Assembly: GCA_963755335.1 (NCBI GenBank)
Contig: CAVWJW010000008.1
Location: forward strand, 682,001-746,000
Reading direction: 5' to 3'
DNA length: 64,000 bases
From: UBA10649 sp963755335
GTDB taxonomy: Bacteria; Actinomycetota; Actinomycetes; S36-B12
The notes beneath the pieces were generated by a model. The model saw nothing but the letters and a program-made list of their open reading frames with translations. It searched no databases and had not been told where the DNA came from. Positions 9,682 to 19,631 of the stretch are shown here, piece by piece (position 1 is the first letter of the stretch; each line of letters starts with the position of its first letter). The position numbers and the translations under genes were made by a program.

Positions 9682-11154
9682 ATGCCCAGCCGCTTGACGG
9701 CGCTCGACGCCTCGTTCTTGTTCATGGAGGACGCCACCACGCCAATGCACGCCGGTGGCGTGGCCATCTTCACGCCCCCGCCCGGTGGCTTCGACCACGA
9801 GCGGCTCGTCCGACTGATCAAGCAGCGACTCCCGTTCGTGCCCCGCTACCGAATGCGCGTCCGGGAGGTGCCGTTCGGCCTGGCCCGGCCGGTGTGGGTC
9901 GACGACGAGCGGTTCGACGTGACCTACCACGTGCGCCGCTCTGCACTCCCCAAGCCTGGATCGCGGGAGCAGCTCAACGAACTGGTGGCCCGACTGCTGA
10001 GCAGGCCCCTGGACCGCAACCGACCACTGTGGGAGATGTACCTCGTCGAGGGGCTCGCGGACGGGAACTTCGCCATCGTCAGCAAGAGCCATCAGGCGCT
10101 GGTGGATGGCATCTCCGCCGTCGACATCGCCCAGGTGATGCTCGATCCGTTCGAGGAGCCCGCCCACGTCGCGGGAGATGCGTGGCGCCCGCGCCCCGAG
10201 CCCACCGACGTCGAACTGCTCTCGCAGGCCTTCACCGAGCTGGCAACCCGCCCGACCCGTGCGGTCGAGGCCGTCAAGGGCACCGTCAACGACGTGTCCA
10301 AGACCGCCACCAAGGTGGGCAGCCGGGCCGTCGACATGGTGAACGCCGCCCTGGCCATCGCCCGGCCGACCGCCTCGAGTCCGCTCAACGTGCCGATCGG
10401 CGAGCAGCGGCGATTCGCGACCGTCGACCTGCGGCTCGACGACCTCAAGAAGGTCCGCGCCTCGCTCGGCGGGACCGTGAACGACACGGTGCTGGCCGTG
10501 GTGGCGGGCGCCCTTCGCTCGTGGCTGCTCGCCCGCGGGGAGTCGGCCGCACAGGGCGACAGCATCAAGGCGCTGCTGCCCGTCAGCATCGCCGTGCCCT
10601 CGGCTGCGTCCGGTGAGGCCGGTGGCAACCGGGTGTCCGGCACGCTGGTCGAGCTGCCGGTGGGCGAGCCCGACCCGGCGGTGCGGCTCCAGCAGATCAG
10701 CTACCAGCTCGCCCAGCTCGAGGAGGGCGGCCACTTCGTCGGGGCGGAGGCGATCGTCAACATCGCCGGCTTCGGGCCGCCGACGCTCCACGCCCTGGGC
10801 GCCCGCGCGAGCTCGACACTGTCGAGCAAGGTGTACAACCTGGTGATCACGAACGTTCCCGGACCTCAACGTCCGCTGTACGCGGCGGGCTCCCGGATGG
10901 TTTCGGCCTACCCCGTCGTGCCGTTGACGAAGAACCAAGCGCTCAGCATCGGGCTGATCTCCTACGACGGCGGCGTCTACTTCGGCCTCTACGCCGATCG
11001 CGATGCCCTGACGGACATCGACGTGCTCGTCGCCTGCCTGCAGGAGTCGATGGACGAGCTGCTGGCCCGGAGCGAGGCCTCGCTGCGGACCCTGCGCGCG
11101 GTCCCGTCAGCCGGCACGACGGCGCCAAAGAAGAAGGCCCAGGGCCGGTCATGA
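9682..11154 (+). CDS. WS/DGAT-family acyltransferase
   Basis: 490 residues from ATG 9682, chosen because GGAGG lies five bases upstream. The family makes wax esters or triacylglycerol from acyl-CoA. N-terminal landmarks are RLTALDASFLFMED and LPFVPRYRMRV; the C-terminal DUF1298 half has VTNVPGP (here ITNVPGPQRPLY). The catalytic motif HHxxxDG reads HQALVDG at residues 137-143: the second His, normally the catalytic base, is Gln. This could mean a different activity or loss of activity. It overlaps the patatin-like gene by four bases (ATGA). Confidence 0.88.
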   Translation: MPSRLTALDASFLFMEDATTPMHAGGVAIFTPPPGGFDHERLVRLIKQRLPFVPRYRMRVREVPFGLARPVWVDDERFDVTYHVRRSALPKPGSREQLNELVARLLSRPLDRNRPLWEMYLVEGLADGNFAIVSKSHQALVDGISAVDIAQVMLDPFEEPAHVAGDAWRPRPEPTDVELLSQAFTELATRPTRAVEAVKGTVNDVSKTATKVGSRAVDMVNAALAIARPTASSPLNVPIGEQRRFATVDLRLDDLKKVRASLGGTVNDTVLAVVAGALRSWLLARGESAAQGDSIKALLPVSIAVPSAASGEAGGNRVSGTLVELPVGEPDPAVRLQQISYQLAQLEEGGHFVGAEAIVNIAGFGPPTLHALGARASSTLSSKVYNLVITNVPGPQRPLYAAGSRMVSAYPVVPLTKNQALSIGLISYDGGVYFGLYADRDALTDIDVLVACLQESMDELLARSEASLRTLRAVPSAGTTAPKKKAQGRS

Positions 11155-12134
11155 CCTCGTCCGTCCGGCCGCCCCGTCGCGCCCTCGTCCTGGGTGGCGG
11201 CGGCGTGCTGGGCGGGACATGGGCCGTCGGGGCGCTCGCCGCCATGGAGGAGGAGTTCGGCTTCGCGGCTGCCGATGCCGACGTCATCGTCGGCACGTCC
11301 GCCGGCTCCGTCATCGCGGCGCTGCTCGGGGCCGGCGTCACGGTCCCTCAGCTGGAACAGCAGTACGGAGACCGGCCGGTCACGTCCGGGCCCCTCGCGG
11401 GGTACTCCTTCGACCCCGTGCAGGCCACCGGTGGCAAGCGGCCGGGCCTGCCCAAGCTGCTAGGCCCGGGCTCGCCCCGCCTCATCGGCACCAGCCTTCG
11501 CCACCTCCGCCAGATGCCGGCCACCGCCGTGCTGTCCGCGTTCATGCCCGAGGGGACGAAGTCCCTGGAGCGCATCGGCCACCTCATCGACGCCGTGACG
11601 CCCATGGGGGAGTGGTCCCCGCATCGCGGGGTCTGGATCGCCGCCATGGACTACGAGGACGGTCGGCGCATCGTGTTCGGTCGGCCGGGCGCCCGCGTCG
11701 CCCCACTGTCGAGCGCGGTCATGGCCTCCTGCGCGATTCCCGGCTGGTTCTCGCCGGTGACGATCGACGGGCGGCAGTACGTGGACGGCGGCGCCGTGTC
11801 GGCGACGTCGATCGACGTCCTTGCCCACGCCGGCATGGACGAGGTCTACGTGATCGCACCCATGGTGTCGTTCGCGATGGACCATCCGACATCGGTGTCG
11901 GCCCGCCTCGAGCGCCGCTGGCGGGTCGAGGTCACCAAGAACGCCCGCCGTGAGGCCGCCTTGGTCCGGGCCGCCGGCGCACACGTCCGGATCCTCGGCC
12001 CCGGGCCGGAGGACCTAAGCGCGATCGGCGCCAACCTGATGGACGACGCCCGTCGCGTTCACGTCCTCGAGACCGCTCTACGCACGAGTGGTCCTGCGTG
12101 GCGGGCCTCCGACGAGGAGTCCGCCACCGGCTGA
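11151..12134 (+). CDS. Patatin-like phospholipase / acyl hydrolase
   Basis: 327 residues. It shows the patatin oxyanion loop GGGGVLGG near the N-terminus, the nucleophile elbow GTSAGS (Ser50) and the second dyad residue in DGG (Asp212). The intact Ser-Asp dyad predicts an active lipid acyl hydrolase. No signal peptide is seen, so it is probably cytoplasmic or at the inner membrane face. It is translationally coupled to the WS/DGAT gene, so a neutral-lipid synthesis/turnover pair is likely. It converges on the DUF2505 gene with a six-base gap. Confidence 0.9.
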   Translation: MTSSVRPPRRALVLGGGGVLGGTWAVGALAAMEEEFGFAAADADVIVGTSAGSVIAALLGAGVTVPQLEQQYGDRPVTSGPLAGYSFDPVQATGGKRPGLPKLLGPGSPRLIGTSLRHLRQMPATAVLSAFMPEGTKSLERIGHLIDAVTPMGEWSPHRGVWIAAMDYEDGRRIVFGRPGARVAPLSSAVMASCAIPGWFSPVTIDGRQYVDGGAVSATSIDVLAHAGMDEVYVIAPMVSFAMDHPTSVSARLERRWRVEVTKNARREAALVRAAGAHVRILGPGPEDLSAIGANLMDDARRVHVLETALRTSGPAWRASDEESATG

Positions 12135-12140
12135 GCCCGC

Positions 12141-12641
12141 TCAGTCGCGCTGGGTCAGCCACTCGTGGCCGACCTTCTCCTCCACGTCGAGGTACCGCGC
12201 TGTCTCGCCGACGGCGACATTCTCGATCTTGCCGCCCACGAAGGGCACGTTCGCCTTGAACTCGCCACGCGTGGTCACGACCGATGCCTCGCCGTCCCTG
12301 GCCAGAGACATGTCCGCCTTGAACGTGATCGGCGCGCTGAAGCCGACGGTGACGTCAGCGGTGCGGGTGCCATCCTGACCCGGCGCCGACCACACCTGCA
12401 CCTCGGTGACCGTGAGGGTCTCGCCGACGAAGGGCTTCGCGACCGCCGGCAGGTTGGCGGGCAGGACGCGCACGGTGCTGATCGTCACGGTGCCGTCGGC
12501 CCCGTCGATGATCTCCACGGTCGTCTCCCGCGAGCCGGTCCGCTGGCACTTGAGCTCGACGAAGGCCGGGTCGCGCAGCATCGCCATGACGGTCAGCGGA
12601 TCGGCGGAGTACGCCTGAGCCTGCTCGAACTTCGTACCCAC
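12141..12641 (-). CDS. DUF2505 domain protein
   Basis: 166 residues resembling the DUF2505 family, a START/polyketide-cyclase-like fold found mainly in actinobacteria. Seen features: MGTKFEQAQAYSADPLTVMAML at the start (helix-grip N-terminus), DGTVTISTVRVLPANLPA in the middle and a C-terminal amphipathic helix ending WLTQRD. No catalytic residues can be assigned; lipid or ligand binding is the fold-based guess. It is transcribed away from the glutamate dehydrogenase gene across a 209-bp divergent gap. Confidence 0.8.
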   Translation of the reverse strand: MGTKFEQAQAYSADPLTVMAMLRDPAFVELKCQRTGSRETTVEIIDGADGTVTISTVRVLPANLPAVAKPFVGETLTVTEVQVWSAPGQDGTRTADVTVGFSAPITFKADMSLARDGEASVVTTRGEFKANVPFVGGKIENVAVGETARYLDVEEKVGHEWLTQRD

Positions 12642-12806
12642 GCGATGGTCCCCTCGGTGCTGGCCCTAGCCCGGGCCATGTCGTGCCTCAACGTCCAAGC
12701 AGGACCCTTGGCCCGCACGACGCCTCCGCTCTGGAGCGCTCATCATGGCACGGAGGCCCGGCTGGAGGGCTAACGTTGACGCGAGCTGCACAACGGCGTG
12801 CGGCCA

Positions 12807-12827
12807 TGGGACCGTGACCCGGTCCCA
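12807..12827. promoter_or_regulatory. Inverted repeat in the gdh / DUF2505 divergent region
   Basis: TGGGACC-GTGACCC-GGTCCCA, perfect 7-bp arms ending 23 bases before the GTG of the glutamate dehydrogenase gene. It may be an operator or a 5'-UTR hairpin. The rest of 12642-12850 contains no gene; TTGACG at about 12774 is a possible -35 element. Confidence 0.4.
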
Positions 12828-12850
12828 GCGTCGTATGAAGAGGCGATCGC

Positions 12851-15800
12851 GTGACGTCATTCGCGTCCCATCCAGACACCCATGGCCTGCCGGGAGCGGC
12901 TGAGCTCGCGGCGCTCGAGGACCCGCTGGTCCGCGTGCTGTGCTCCCGCTTCTACCGCGACCTCGCCGCGGAGGATCTCGCCACGCATCCGCTCGCGTTC
13001 GTCGAGCGGGCGGCCCGATCGCTGCTCGAGGCCGGCACACTGCGTCCCGCGGGCACGGCCATGGTCGTGGGGAACACGCCTGACGACCTCGCCATCGACT
13101 CGGTCCTCATCGTCATCACGGACGACATGCCCTTCCTCGTCGACTCGGTCACCAACGCCCTCGCCCTTGAGAACCGGGCGGTCCATCTGGTGGTGCACCC
13201 GCAGCTGGTCGTCCGCCGCGACGCCGAAGGACGCCTCGAGGAGATCCTCGACCTCGACGTCGACGATCTGCGCCCGCCGGGTGCCATCTGCGAGTCGTGG
13301 ATGTGGATCGAGGTGGCGCACAACTTCCGTTCCGACGACATCAGTGGCGTCGACGATCACGTGCAGAGGGTCCTGAGGGACGTGCGCGTCGCCGTCGAGG
13401 ACTGGCGGGCGATGCGTTCGCGGGCCGTCATCCTCGCGGAGGAGATCACCGCTGCGCCGCCCGCGGGACTGTCAGGCGAGATGGTGTCGTCGGCTGTCGA
13501 CCTGCTCCGCTGGCTGGCCGACGACAACCTGACCTTCCTCGGGTACCGCGAGTACGCGCTCGCCCAGTGGCAGGGCGAGGACGTCCTGCTGCCGGTCACC
13601 GGCACCGGCCTGGGCATCCTGCGTTCGCAGCCGCATGACGAGGACACGGCGTCGCACAGCTTCGCGACGATGCCGCCGGCAGTGCGCGCGCTCGCTCGCG
13701 AGCCGAAGCTGCTGGTGCTCACGAAGGCCAATGCGCGGTCGACCGTGCATCGCTCGGTCTACCTCGACTACATCGGCGTCAAGAAGTTCGACGCACAGGG
13801 CAACGTGGTGGGCGAGCGTCGCTTCCTGGGCCTCTACTCCTCGAGCGCCTACACCCAGAGCATCCTCGACATCCCCATCCTGCGGAACAAGTACGAGCAC
13901 CTCATCGAGGCACTCGACTTCGCCTCCGGCTCGCACAACGCGAAGGACCTCCTGCAGTTCTTCGAGACGTATCCGCGCGACGAGCTCTTCCAGACCAGTG
14001 ACGCGATGCTCGCCGACATCGCCGAGTCGGTCCTGCACCTGCAGGAGCGCCGGCACACCAAGCTCTACCTGCGACCGGACGACTACGGCCGGTTCATGTC
14101 GTGCCTCGTGTACCTGCCGCGTGATCGCTACAACACGGCCGTGCGCCTGCGGGTGGAGCGCCTTCTCCTTGAGGCCTTCGGCGGTGTGGCGTGCGACTAC
14201 ACCGCCCGCGTGACCGAGTCGGTCCTCGCCCGCGTGCACTACGTCATCCGGGTGCCGGAGGGTCAGGGTCTTCCGCACGTCGACATCGCGACGCTCGAGG
14301 CTCAGGTGGCGGCCGCAACACGCAGCTGGGAGGACCAGTTCACCGGCGCGCTCGTCGCGCGCGCCGGCGAGGTGGCCGCGCGACCGATGCTGCGCTCGTA
14401 CGCGTCGTCGTTCCCCGAGGCCTACAAGGAGGACTTCGCCCCGGCGCGAGCCGTCAACGACGTACTCGTCATCGAGGGCCTTGAGCCGGGCGAGCTGTCG
14501 CTGGAGATCTACGAGCCGCCGAACAGCGGGCGCCGTGACCTTCGGCTGAAGGTCACCCGGGTTGGCCCGGCCATGTCGCTCTCGCGCGTCCTGCCCATCC
14601 TTCAGTCGATGGGTGTTGACGTCGTCGACGAGTACCCCTACGAGATCACCCGCGTCATGCAGGAACCCGCATGGATCCTTGACTTCGGAATGCTGCTGCC
14701 GGACGGCGACATCCCCGATCACGCGACACTGGCCGAGCGCTTCGAGGAGGCCTTCGGTGTCGCCTGGCGCGGCCGCTGCGAGGTCGACGGCTTCAACGCC
14801 CTCGTCGTCAAGTCGGGCCTGCGCTGGCGGCAGGCGCTGGTGCTGCGCGCCTACGCGCGGTACATGCGCCAGGTCGGCTCGACGTTCAGCCAGAAGTACC
14901 TCGAGGACGTCATCATCGGCAACGCTGACATCACGCGGCTGCTCGTGCGACTGTTCGAGACGCGCTTCGCACCGGGCGACCTCGACGGCCGGGGGATGGC
15001 GGCCGCACACGTCGTCGAGCAGATCGAGGAGGCGCTCAACGACGTGGCGAGCCTTGACCAGGATCGCATCCTGCGCACCTTCCTCGCGCTGATCCAGGCG
15101 ACGCTGCGCACGAACTTCTTCCAGGTCGACGAGGACGGCATCGATCGCTCGTCGGTCGCCTTCAAGTTCGACCCGCGGTCGATCCCCGACCTGCCGCTGC
15201 CCAAGCCCCAGTTCGAGATCTGGGTCTACGCGCCGCGCGTCGAGGGTGTTCACCTGCGGTTCGGATCCGTCGCGCGCGGTGGCCTGCGGTGGAGCGACCG
15301 GCAGGAGGACTTCCGCACGGAGGTGCTGGGCCTGGTCAAGGCGCAGGAGGTGAAGAACGCCGTCATCGTTCCGGTCGGGGCGAAGGGCGGCTTCTACGCC
15401 AAGCAGCTGCCCGACCCAAGCCTTGACCGCGAGGCCTGGCTCACGGAGGGCAAGGAGGCCTACAGCGAGTTCATCCGCTCGATGCTCGACATCACCGACA
15501 ACCTCGTCGACGGCAAGGTCGTGCCGGCCCGCGACGTCGTCCGATATGACGCCGACGACACCTACCTCGTCGTGGCCGCCGACAAGGGCACCGCGACCTT
15601 CTCCGACCTCGCCAACTCGGTCGCTGCCGAGTACGGCTTCTGGCTGGGCGATGCGTTCGCGTCGGGCGGCTCCGTGGGCTACGACCACAAGGCGATGGGC
15701 ATCACGGCGCGTGGTGCCTGGGAGTCGGTCAAGCGTCACTTCCGCGAGCTCGACCTCGACACGCAGGAGCAGGACTTCACCGTGGTCGGCGTCGGCGACA

Positions 15801-17708
15801 TGAGCGGAGACGTGTTCGGAAACGGCATGCTGCTCAGCAGCCACATCCGACTCGTCGTGGCATTCGATCACCGGCACGTGTTCGTCGACCCGAATCCTGA
15901 TGCGCATTCGTCGTTCAACGAGCGCCGCCGGCTCTTCGACCTCCCGAGGTCGTCATGGGCCGACTACGACACCAGCCTGATCTCCGAGGGCGGTGGCGTG
16001 TTCTCCCGCGCGGCCAAGTCCATCGAGCTGACGCCGCAGGTGCGCGACGCTCTCGGGATCGCCGCTCGACGTCCGGACGATGACCCCCGAGGAGCTCATC
16101 CGTGCAGCTCTCAAGGCGCCGGTCGACCTCCTCTGGAACGGTGGCATCGGCACGTACGTGAAGTCGCAGAGCGAGATCAACGCGGACGTCGGCGACAAGG
16201 CCAACGACCGGATCCGCATCAACGGGAACGACCTGCGCTGCCGTGTCATCGGCGAGGGCGGGAACCTCGGCATGACGCAGCTCGGCCGCGTCGAGGCGTC
16301 CCAGCACGGCGTCCGGCTCAACACCGACGCGATCGACAACTCGGCGGGCGTCGACACGTCCGACCACGAGGTCAACATCAAGATCCTGCTCGACGACCTC
16401 ATCCATCGTGGTGAGCTTCCCGACGGCGAGCGCAACGCACTCCTGGCGTCGATGACCGATGTCATCGCCGAGCAGGTGCTCGAGGACAACTACGGGCAGA
16501 ACGTCGTGCTCGGCAACGCGCGGGTGGGTGCTGCCGACATGATCACGGTGCACCAGCGCATGATCCGCGAACTCGAGAAGTTGGGCCTGCTCGACCGTGC
16601 GATCGAGTTCCTGCCCGACGACGAGGAACTGCGACTGCGTCGGCAGGCGGGTGTCGGTCTCACCTCGCCGGAGTTGGCCGTGCTGCTCGCCTACTCGAAG
16701 ATCTGGCTGACCAAAGAGCTGAACGACTCTGCGATCGCGTCGGAGCCGTTCTTCGGCGGGGCGCTTGAGAGCTACTTCCCTCCGACCCTTCACGAGCGCT
16801 TCGGCGCTGCGCTGCACGACCATCCCCTGCGCACGCAGATCATCAGCACGGTCACCTGCAACAGCCTGCTCAACATCGCGGGGATCACGTTCATCTTCCG
16901 AGCGATCGAGGAGACCGGCGCCAGCGCGGTCGAGGTCGTCAGGGCCGCCTCCGCGGCGATGGAGATCTTCGACATCGCCGGGATCTGGGAGCGCATCAAC
17001 GAACAGGACAACCTGATCCCGACGTCTGCGCAGACCGCCCTGCATCTGGAGAACCGCCGCCTGCTCGACCGGGCAACGCGCTGGTTCCTGCAGACGCGCG
17101 GTGGTCTGCTGGACGTCCAGGGCGAGATCGGTCACTTCGAGGCTGTCGTCAGCGACACGGCGCATGCCGTCCCCACGGCGCTACTGGGCCGAGAGCGCGA
17201 GCGGTTCGAGCGGCTGACACAGCGGTTCGTGGCCGCGGGGGCGCCTGAGCCCCTCGCCCGGAGCACTGCGTCGGCGCTCGACGTCTACGCACTGCTTGAC
17301 ATCGTCGATGTGTGCTCGCGCGCCGGCGAGCCGCCGAAGACGGTGGTACCGCTGTACTTCGCGATCTCGGAGCGGTACGACATCGACCGCACCCTGGTGC
17401 GGATCACCGGTTTGCCGCGTGATGACCGGTGGAGCGCTCTGGCACGGCATGCCTTGCGCAGCGACCTCTACGCCGTCGTTGCCGGTCTGACGGCGCGCGT
17501 CCTGGCGTCCACCCCACCCGATCAGCCGCCGACCGAGCGACTGACGGCGTGGGAGGAGACGCACGCGGAGGGTGTCGCCCGTGCGAAGTCCACGCTCGCC
17601 GAGATCGACGCGGTGGAGGAGCCCGACCTGGCCACCTTGTCGGTCGCGCTGCGCTCCATGCGCAACCTCGTCGCCCAGGGGCTCAACTCGGCAACATCGG
17701 AGACCTAG
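12851..17708 (+). CDS. gdh: NAD-dependent glutamate dehydrogenase, large 180-kDa type; one frame break
   Basis: Oxidative deamination of glutamate to 2-oxoglutarate with NAD, a catabolic enzyme. About 1,618 residues after repair, the usual length of the large bacterial class. N-terminal ACT-like regulatory regions precede the catalytic domain, which carries RGGLRWSDRQEDFRTEVLGL and KNAVIVPVGAKGGF (substrate-binding Lys region), FTVVGVGDMSGDVFGNGML (nucleotide-binding) and RVIGEGGNLGMTQ. The frame breaks near 16066: dropping one C turns the local reading into ADVRTMTPEELI, matching family sequence. Start GTG 12851 has GAAGAGG eight bases upstream. Confidence 0.92.
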
Positions 17709-17725
17709 CAGCCAGGAGTGATTCC

Positions 17726-18100
17726 GTGTTCGACGCCGTCGTCGCCTTCGTGCCCTCGCACGACCTTGCCCGATCCCGGGACTTCTACGAGGGGGCGCTG
17801 GGAATGCGGGTGGTTGACATCAACGACTTCGCGCTCGTCCTGCTCTCGGGTGAGACAACGGTGCGGGTAACCCTCGCCGAGAACTGGTCGCCGCAGCCGT
17901 TCACCGTGCTCGGCTGGACCGTTGCCGACGCCGCGGAAGTGTCCGACCGACTCGCCTCGGCGGGCGTCGCGCTGCTGCGCTACGACGGGATGGGCCAGGA
18001 CGAGCGGGGTCTGTGGACGACGCCGACGGGTGCGCGGGTCGCCTGGTTCGCGGATCCTGACGGCAATGTCCTGTCGGTAACGGAACTGCCCGAGGGCTGA
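17726..18100 (+). CDS. VOC-family (glyoxalase-fold) protein
   Basis: 124 residues from GTG 17726, with AGGAG upstream. A single glyoxalase/bleomycin-resistance fold of two beta-alpha-beta-beta-beta units: VVAFVPSHDLARSRDFYEG opens the first and VAWFADPDGNVLSVTEL closes the second. Metal-ligand candidates are few, so enzyme activity is uncertain. It lies 17 bases after gdh and is probably read through from it, and is closed by a hairpin. Confidence 0.85.
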   Translation: MFDAVVAFVPSHDLARSRDFYEGALGMRVVDINDFALVLLSGETTVRVTLAENWSPQPFTVLGWTVADAAEVSDRLASAGVALLRYDGMGQDERGLWTTPTGARVAWFADPDGNVLSVTELPEG

Positions 18101-18114
18101 CCGCGCCAGGGTCT

Positions 18115-18164
18115 TCCTGCGAACCCCTCGCAGGAGCGCTGAGCCGCGGGAATGACGCCCGCGG
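18115..18164 (+). terminator. Two hairpins closing the gdh-VOC unit
   Basis: TCCTGCGA-ACCCC-TCGCAGGA (18115-18135, 8-bp perfect stem) lies 14 bases after the VOC stop. A second hairpin CCGCGGG/CCCGCGG follows at 18144-18164. Neither has a U-tract. Between them and the moeZ start lies GTTAGGGTCAGC, a possible -10 region. Confidence 0.65.
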
Positions 18165-18230
18165 GTCGGGCGTTAGGGTCAGCATCCGGCCAACGGCCGA
18201 CCTGCCCCGCTGCTGATGCTTGGAGTTCCC

Positions 18231-19421
18231 GTGAGCCTTCTGCCCCTGGTCGAGCCGGCCGACGCCCTGTCCGTGGACGAGGTGCGTCGCTACAGCCGCC
18301 ACCTGATCATCCCGGATGTCGGCATGGCGGGGCAGAAGCGGCTCAAGAACGCCAAGGTGCTTGCCGTCGGAGCTGGCGGACTGGGCAGCCCGACCCTCAT
18401 GTACCTGGCTGCCGCCGGCGTGGGGACGCTCGGCATCGTCGAGTTCGACACCGTTGACGAGAGCAACCTGCAGCGGCAGATCATCCACGGCCAGAGCGAC
18501 ATCGGCCGCTCGAAGGCGGAGAGCGCCCGCGACAAGGTCAAGGAGATCAACCCCTACGTGCAGGTCAACCTGCACGAGGAGCGCCTCGACTCCAGCAACG
18601 TCATGGACCTGTTCGCGCAGTACGACCTGATCGTCGATGGCACCGACAACTTCGCCACCCGGTACCTCGTCAACGACGCGTGCGTCCTGCTCGGCAAGCC
18701 GTACGTGTGGGGGTCTATCTACCGGTTCGACGGCCAGGCCAGCGTGTTCTGGGCCGAGTACGGCCCGTGCTACCGCTGCCTGTACCCCGAGCCACCGCCG
18801 CCGGGAATGGTTCCGTCCTGCGCCGAGGGCGGTGTGCTGGGCGTGCTCTGCGCGTCCATCGGCTCGATCCAGGTGACCGAGGCGATCAAGCTGATCACCG
18901 GGGTCGGCGAGACGCTGCTCGGCCGCCTGATGGTCTACGACGCGCTGGAGATGATCTACCGGCAGGTGAAGATCCGCAAGGACCCGAACTGCGCCGTCTG
19001 CGGCGAGAACCCGACGGTGACCGAGCTCATCGACTACGAGGCGTTCTGCGGCACGATCTCCGACGAGGCGGCCGATGCCGCCCGCGACTCGACGATCTCG
19101 GTGGTGCAGCTGAAGGACATGCTCGATGCGCGCGAGGCCGGTGACATCGACTTCCTGCTGGTGGACGTTCGCGAGCCCAACGAGTTCGAGATCGTCAGCA
19201 TCGATGGTGCCGTCCTCATCCCCAAGGGGGAGTTCCTCGACGGATCGGCGCTCGAGAAGCTGCCCAGCGACAAGCAGATCGTCCTGCACTGCAAGGTGGG
19301 CGGGCGGTCGGCCGAGGTGCTCGCCGTGGTCAAGGGAGCGGGCTTCTCGGACGCCATCCACGTGGGCGGCGGGATCAACGCCTGGGTCCATCAGATCGAG
19401 CCCGACAAGCCGTCGTATTAG
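18231..19421 (+). CDS. moeZ: Adenylyltransferase/sulfurtransferase MoeZ (ThiF-MoeB plus rhodanese)
   Basis: 396 residues from GTG 18231 (GGAG five bases before it); an ATG fifteen bases upstream is also in frame. The E1-like domain adenylates the C-terminal Gly of sulfur-carrier proteins: nucleotide loop GAGGLGSP, DESNLQRQIIH and DGTDNFATRYLVND. Zinc Cys pairs are CYRC and CAVC. The C-terminal rhodanese domain (from about residue 290) has the persulfide Cys in LHCKVGGRSAE. In mycobacteria MoeZ supplies sulfur for molybdopterin and CysO-dependent cysteine synthesis. No carrier protein gene is adjacent. Confidence 0.95.
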   Translation: MSLLPLVEPADALSVDEVRRYSRHLIIPDVGMAGQKRLKNAKVLAVGAGGLGSPTLMYLAAAGVGTLGIVEFDTVDESNLQRQIIHGQSDIGRSKAESARDKVKEINPYVQVNLHEERLDSSNVMDLFAQYDLIVDGTDNFATRYLVNDACVLLGKPYVWGSIYRFDGQASVFWAEYGPCYRCLYPEPPPPGMVPSCAEGGVLGVLCASIGSIQVTEAIKLITGVGETLLGRLMVYDALEMIYRQVKIRKDPNCAVCGENPTVTELIDYEAFCGTISDEAADAARDSTISVVQLKDMLDAREAGDIDFLLVDVREPNEFEIVSIDGAVLIPKGEFLDGSALEKLPSDKQIVLHCKVGGRSAEVLAVVKGAGFSDAIHVGGGINAWVHQIEPDKPSY

Positions 19422-19631
19422 CCGAAATGTCATGAAACGGGCTGCTCCGACGACGCCTGAACCTACGCCGATTCTTCGGTGGATGCACTCTGAGTAGGGC
19501 GATTATCCGGTCCTTGCTCGAATACTGCTGACGTTGTTCGTCTTGTGATCGCCCGCACAAGCTCGACGGGCACCCGCACCCAGCATCCTGAAGGTGGGAA
19601 ACCCCATCGAGAGGGAAAAGGGGCGGGAACC

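Noticed and set aside
12642..12850. Small gene in the DUF2505-gdh gap
   Set aside because: Open frames there lack ribosome sites and extend into neighbouring genes out of frame; best read as a divergent promoter region.
13472..15907. 811-codon minus-strand open frame inside glutamate dehydrogenase
   Set aside because: Composition is typical of an antisense shadow, and the plus strand carries all GDH motifs.
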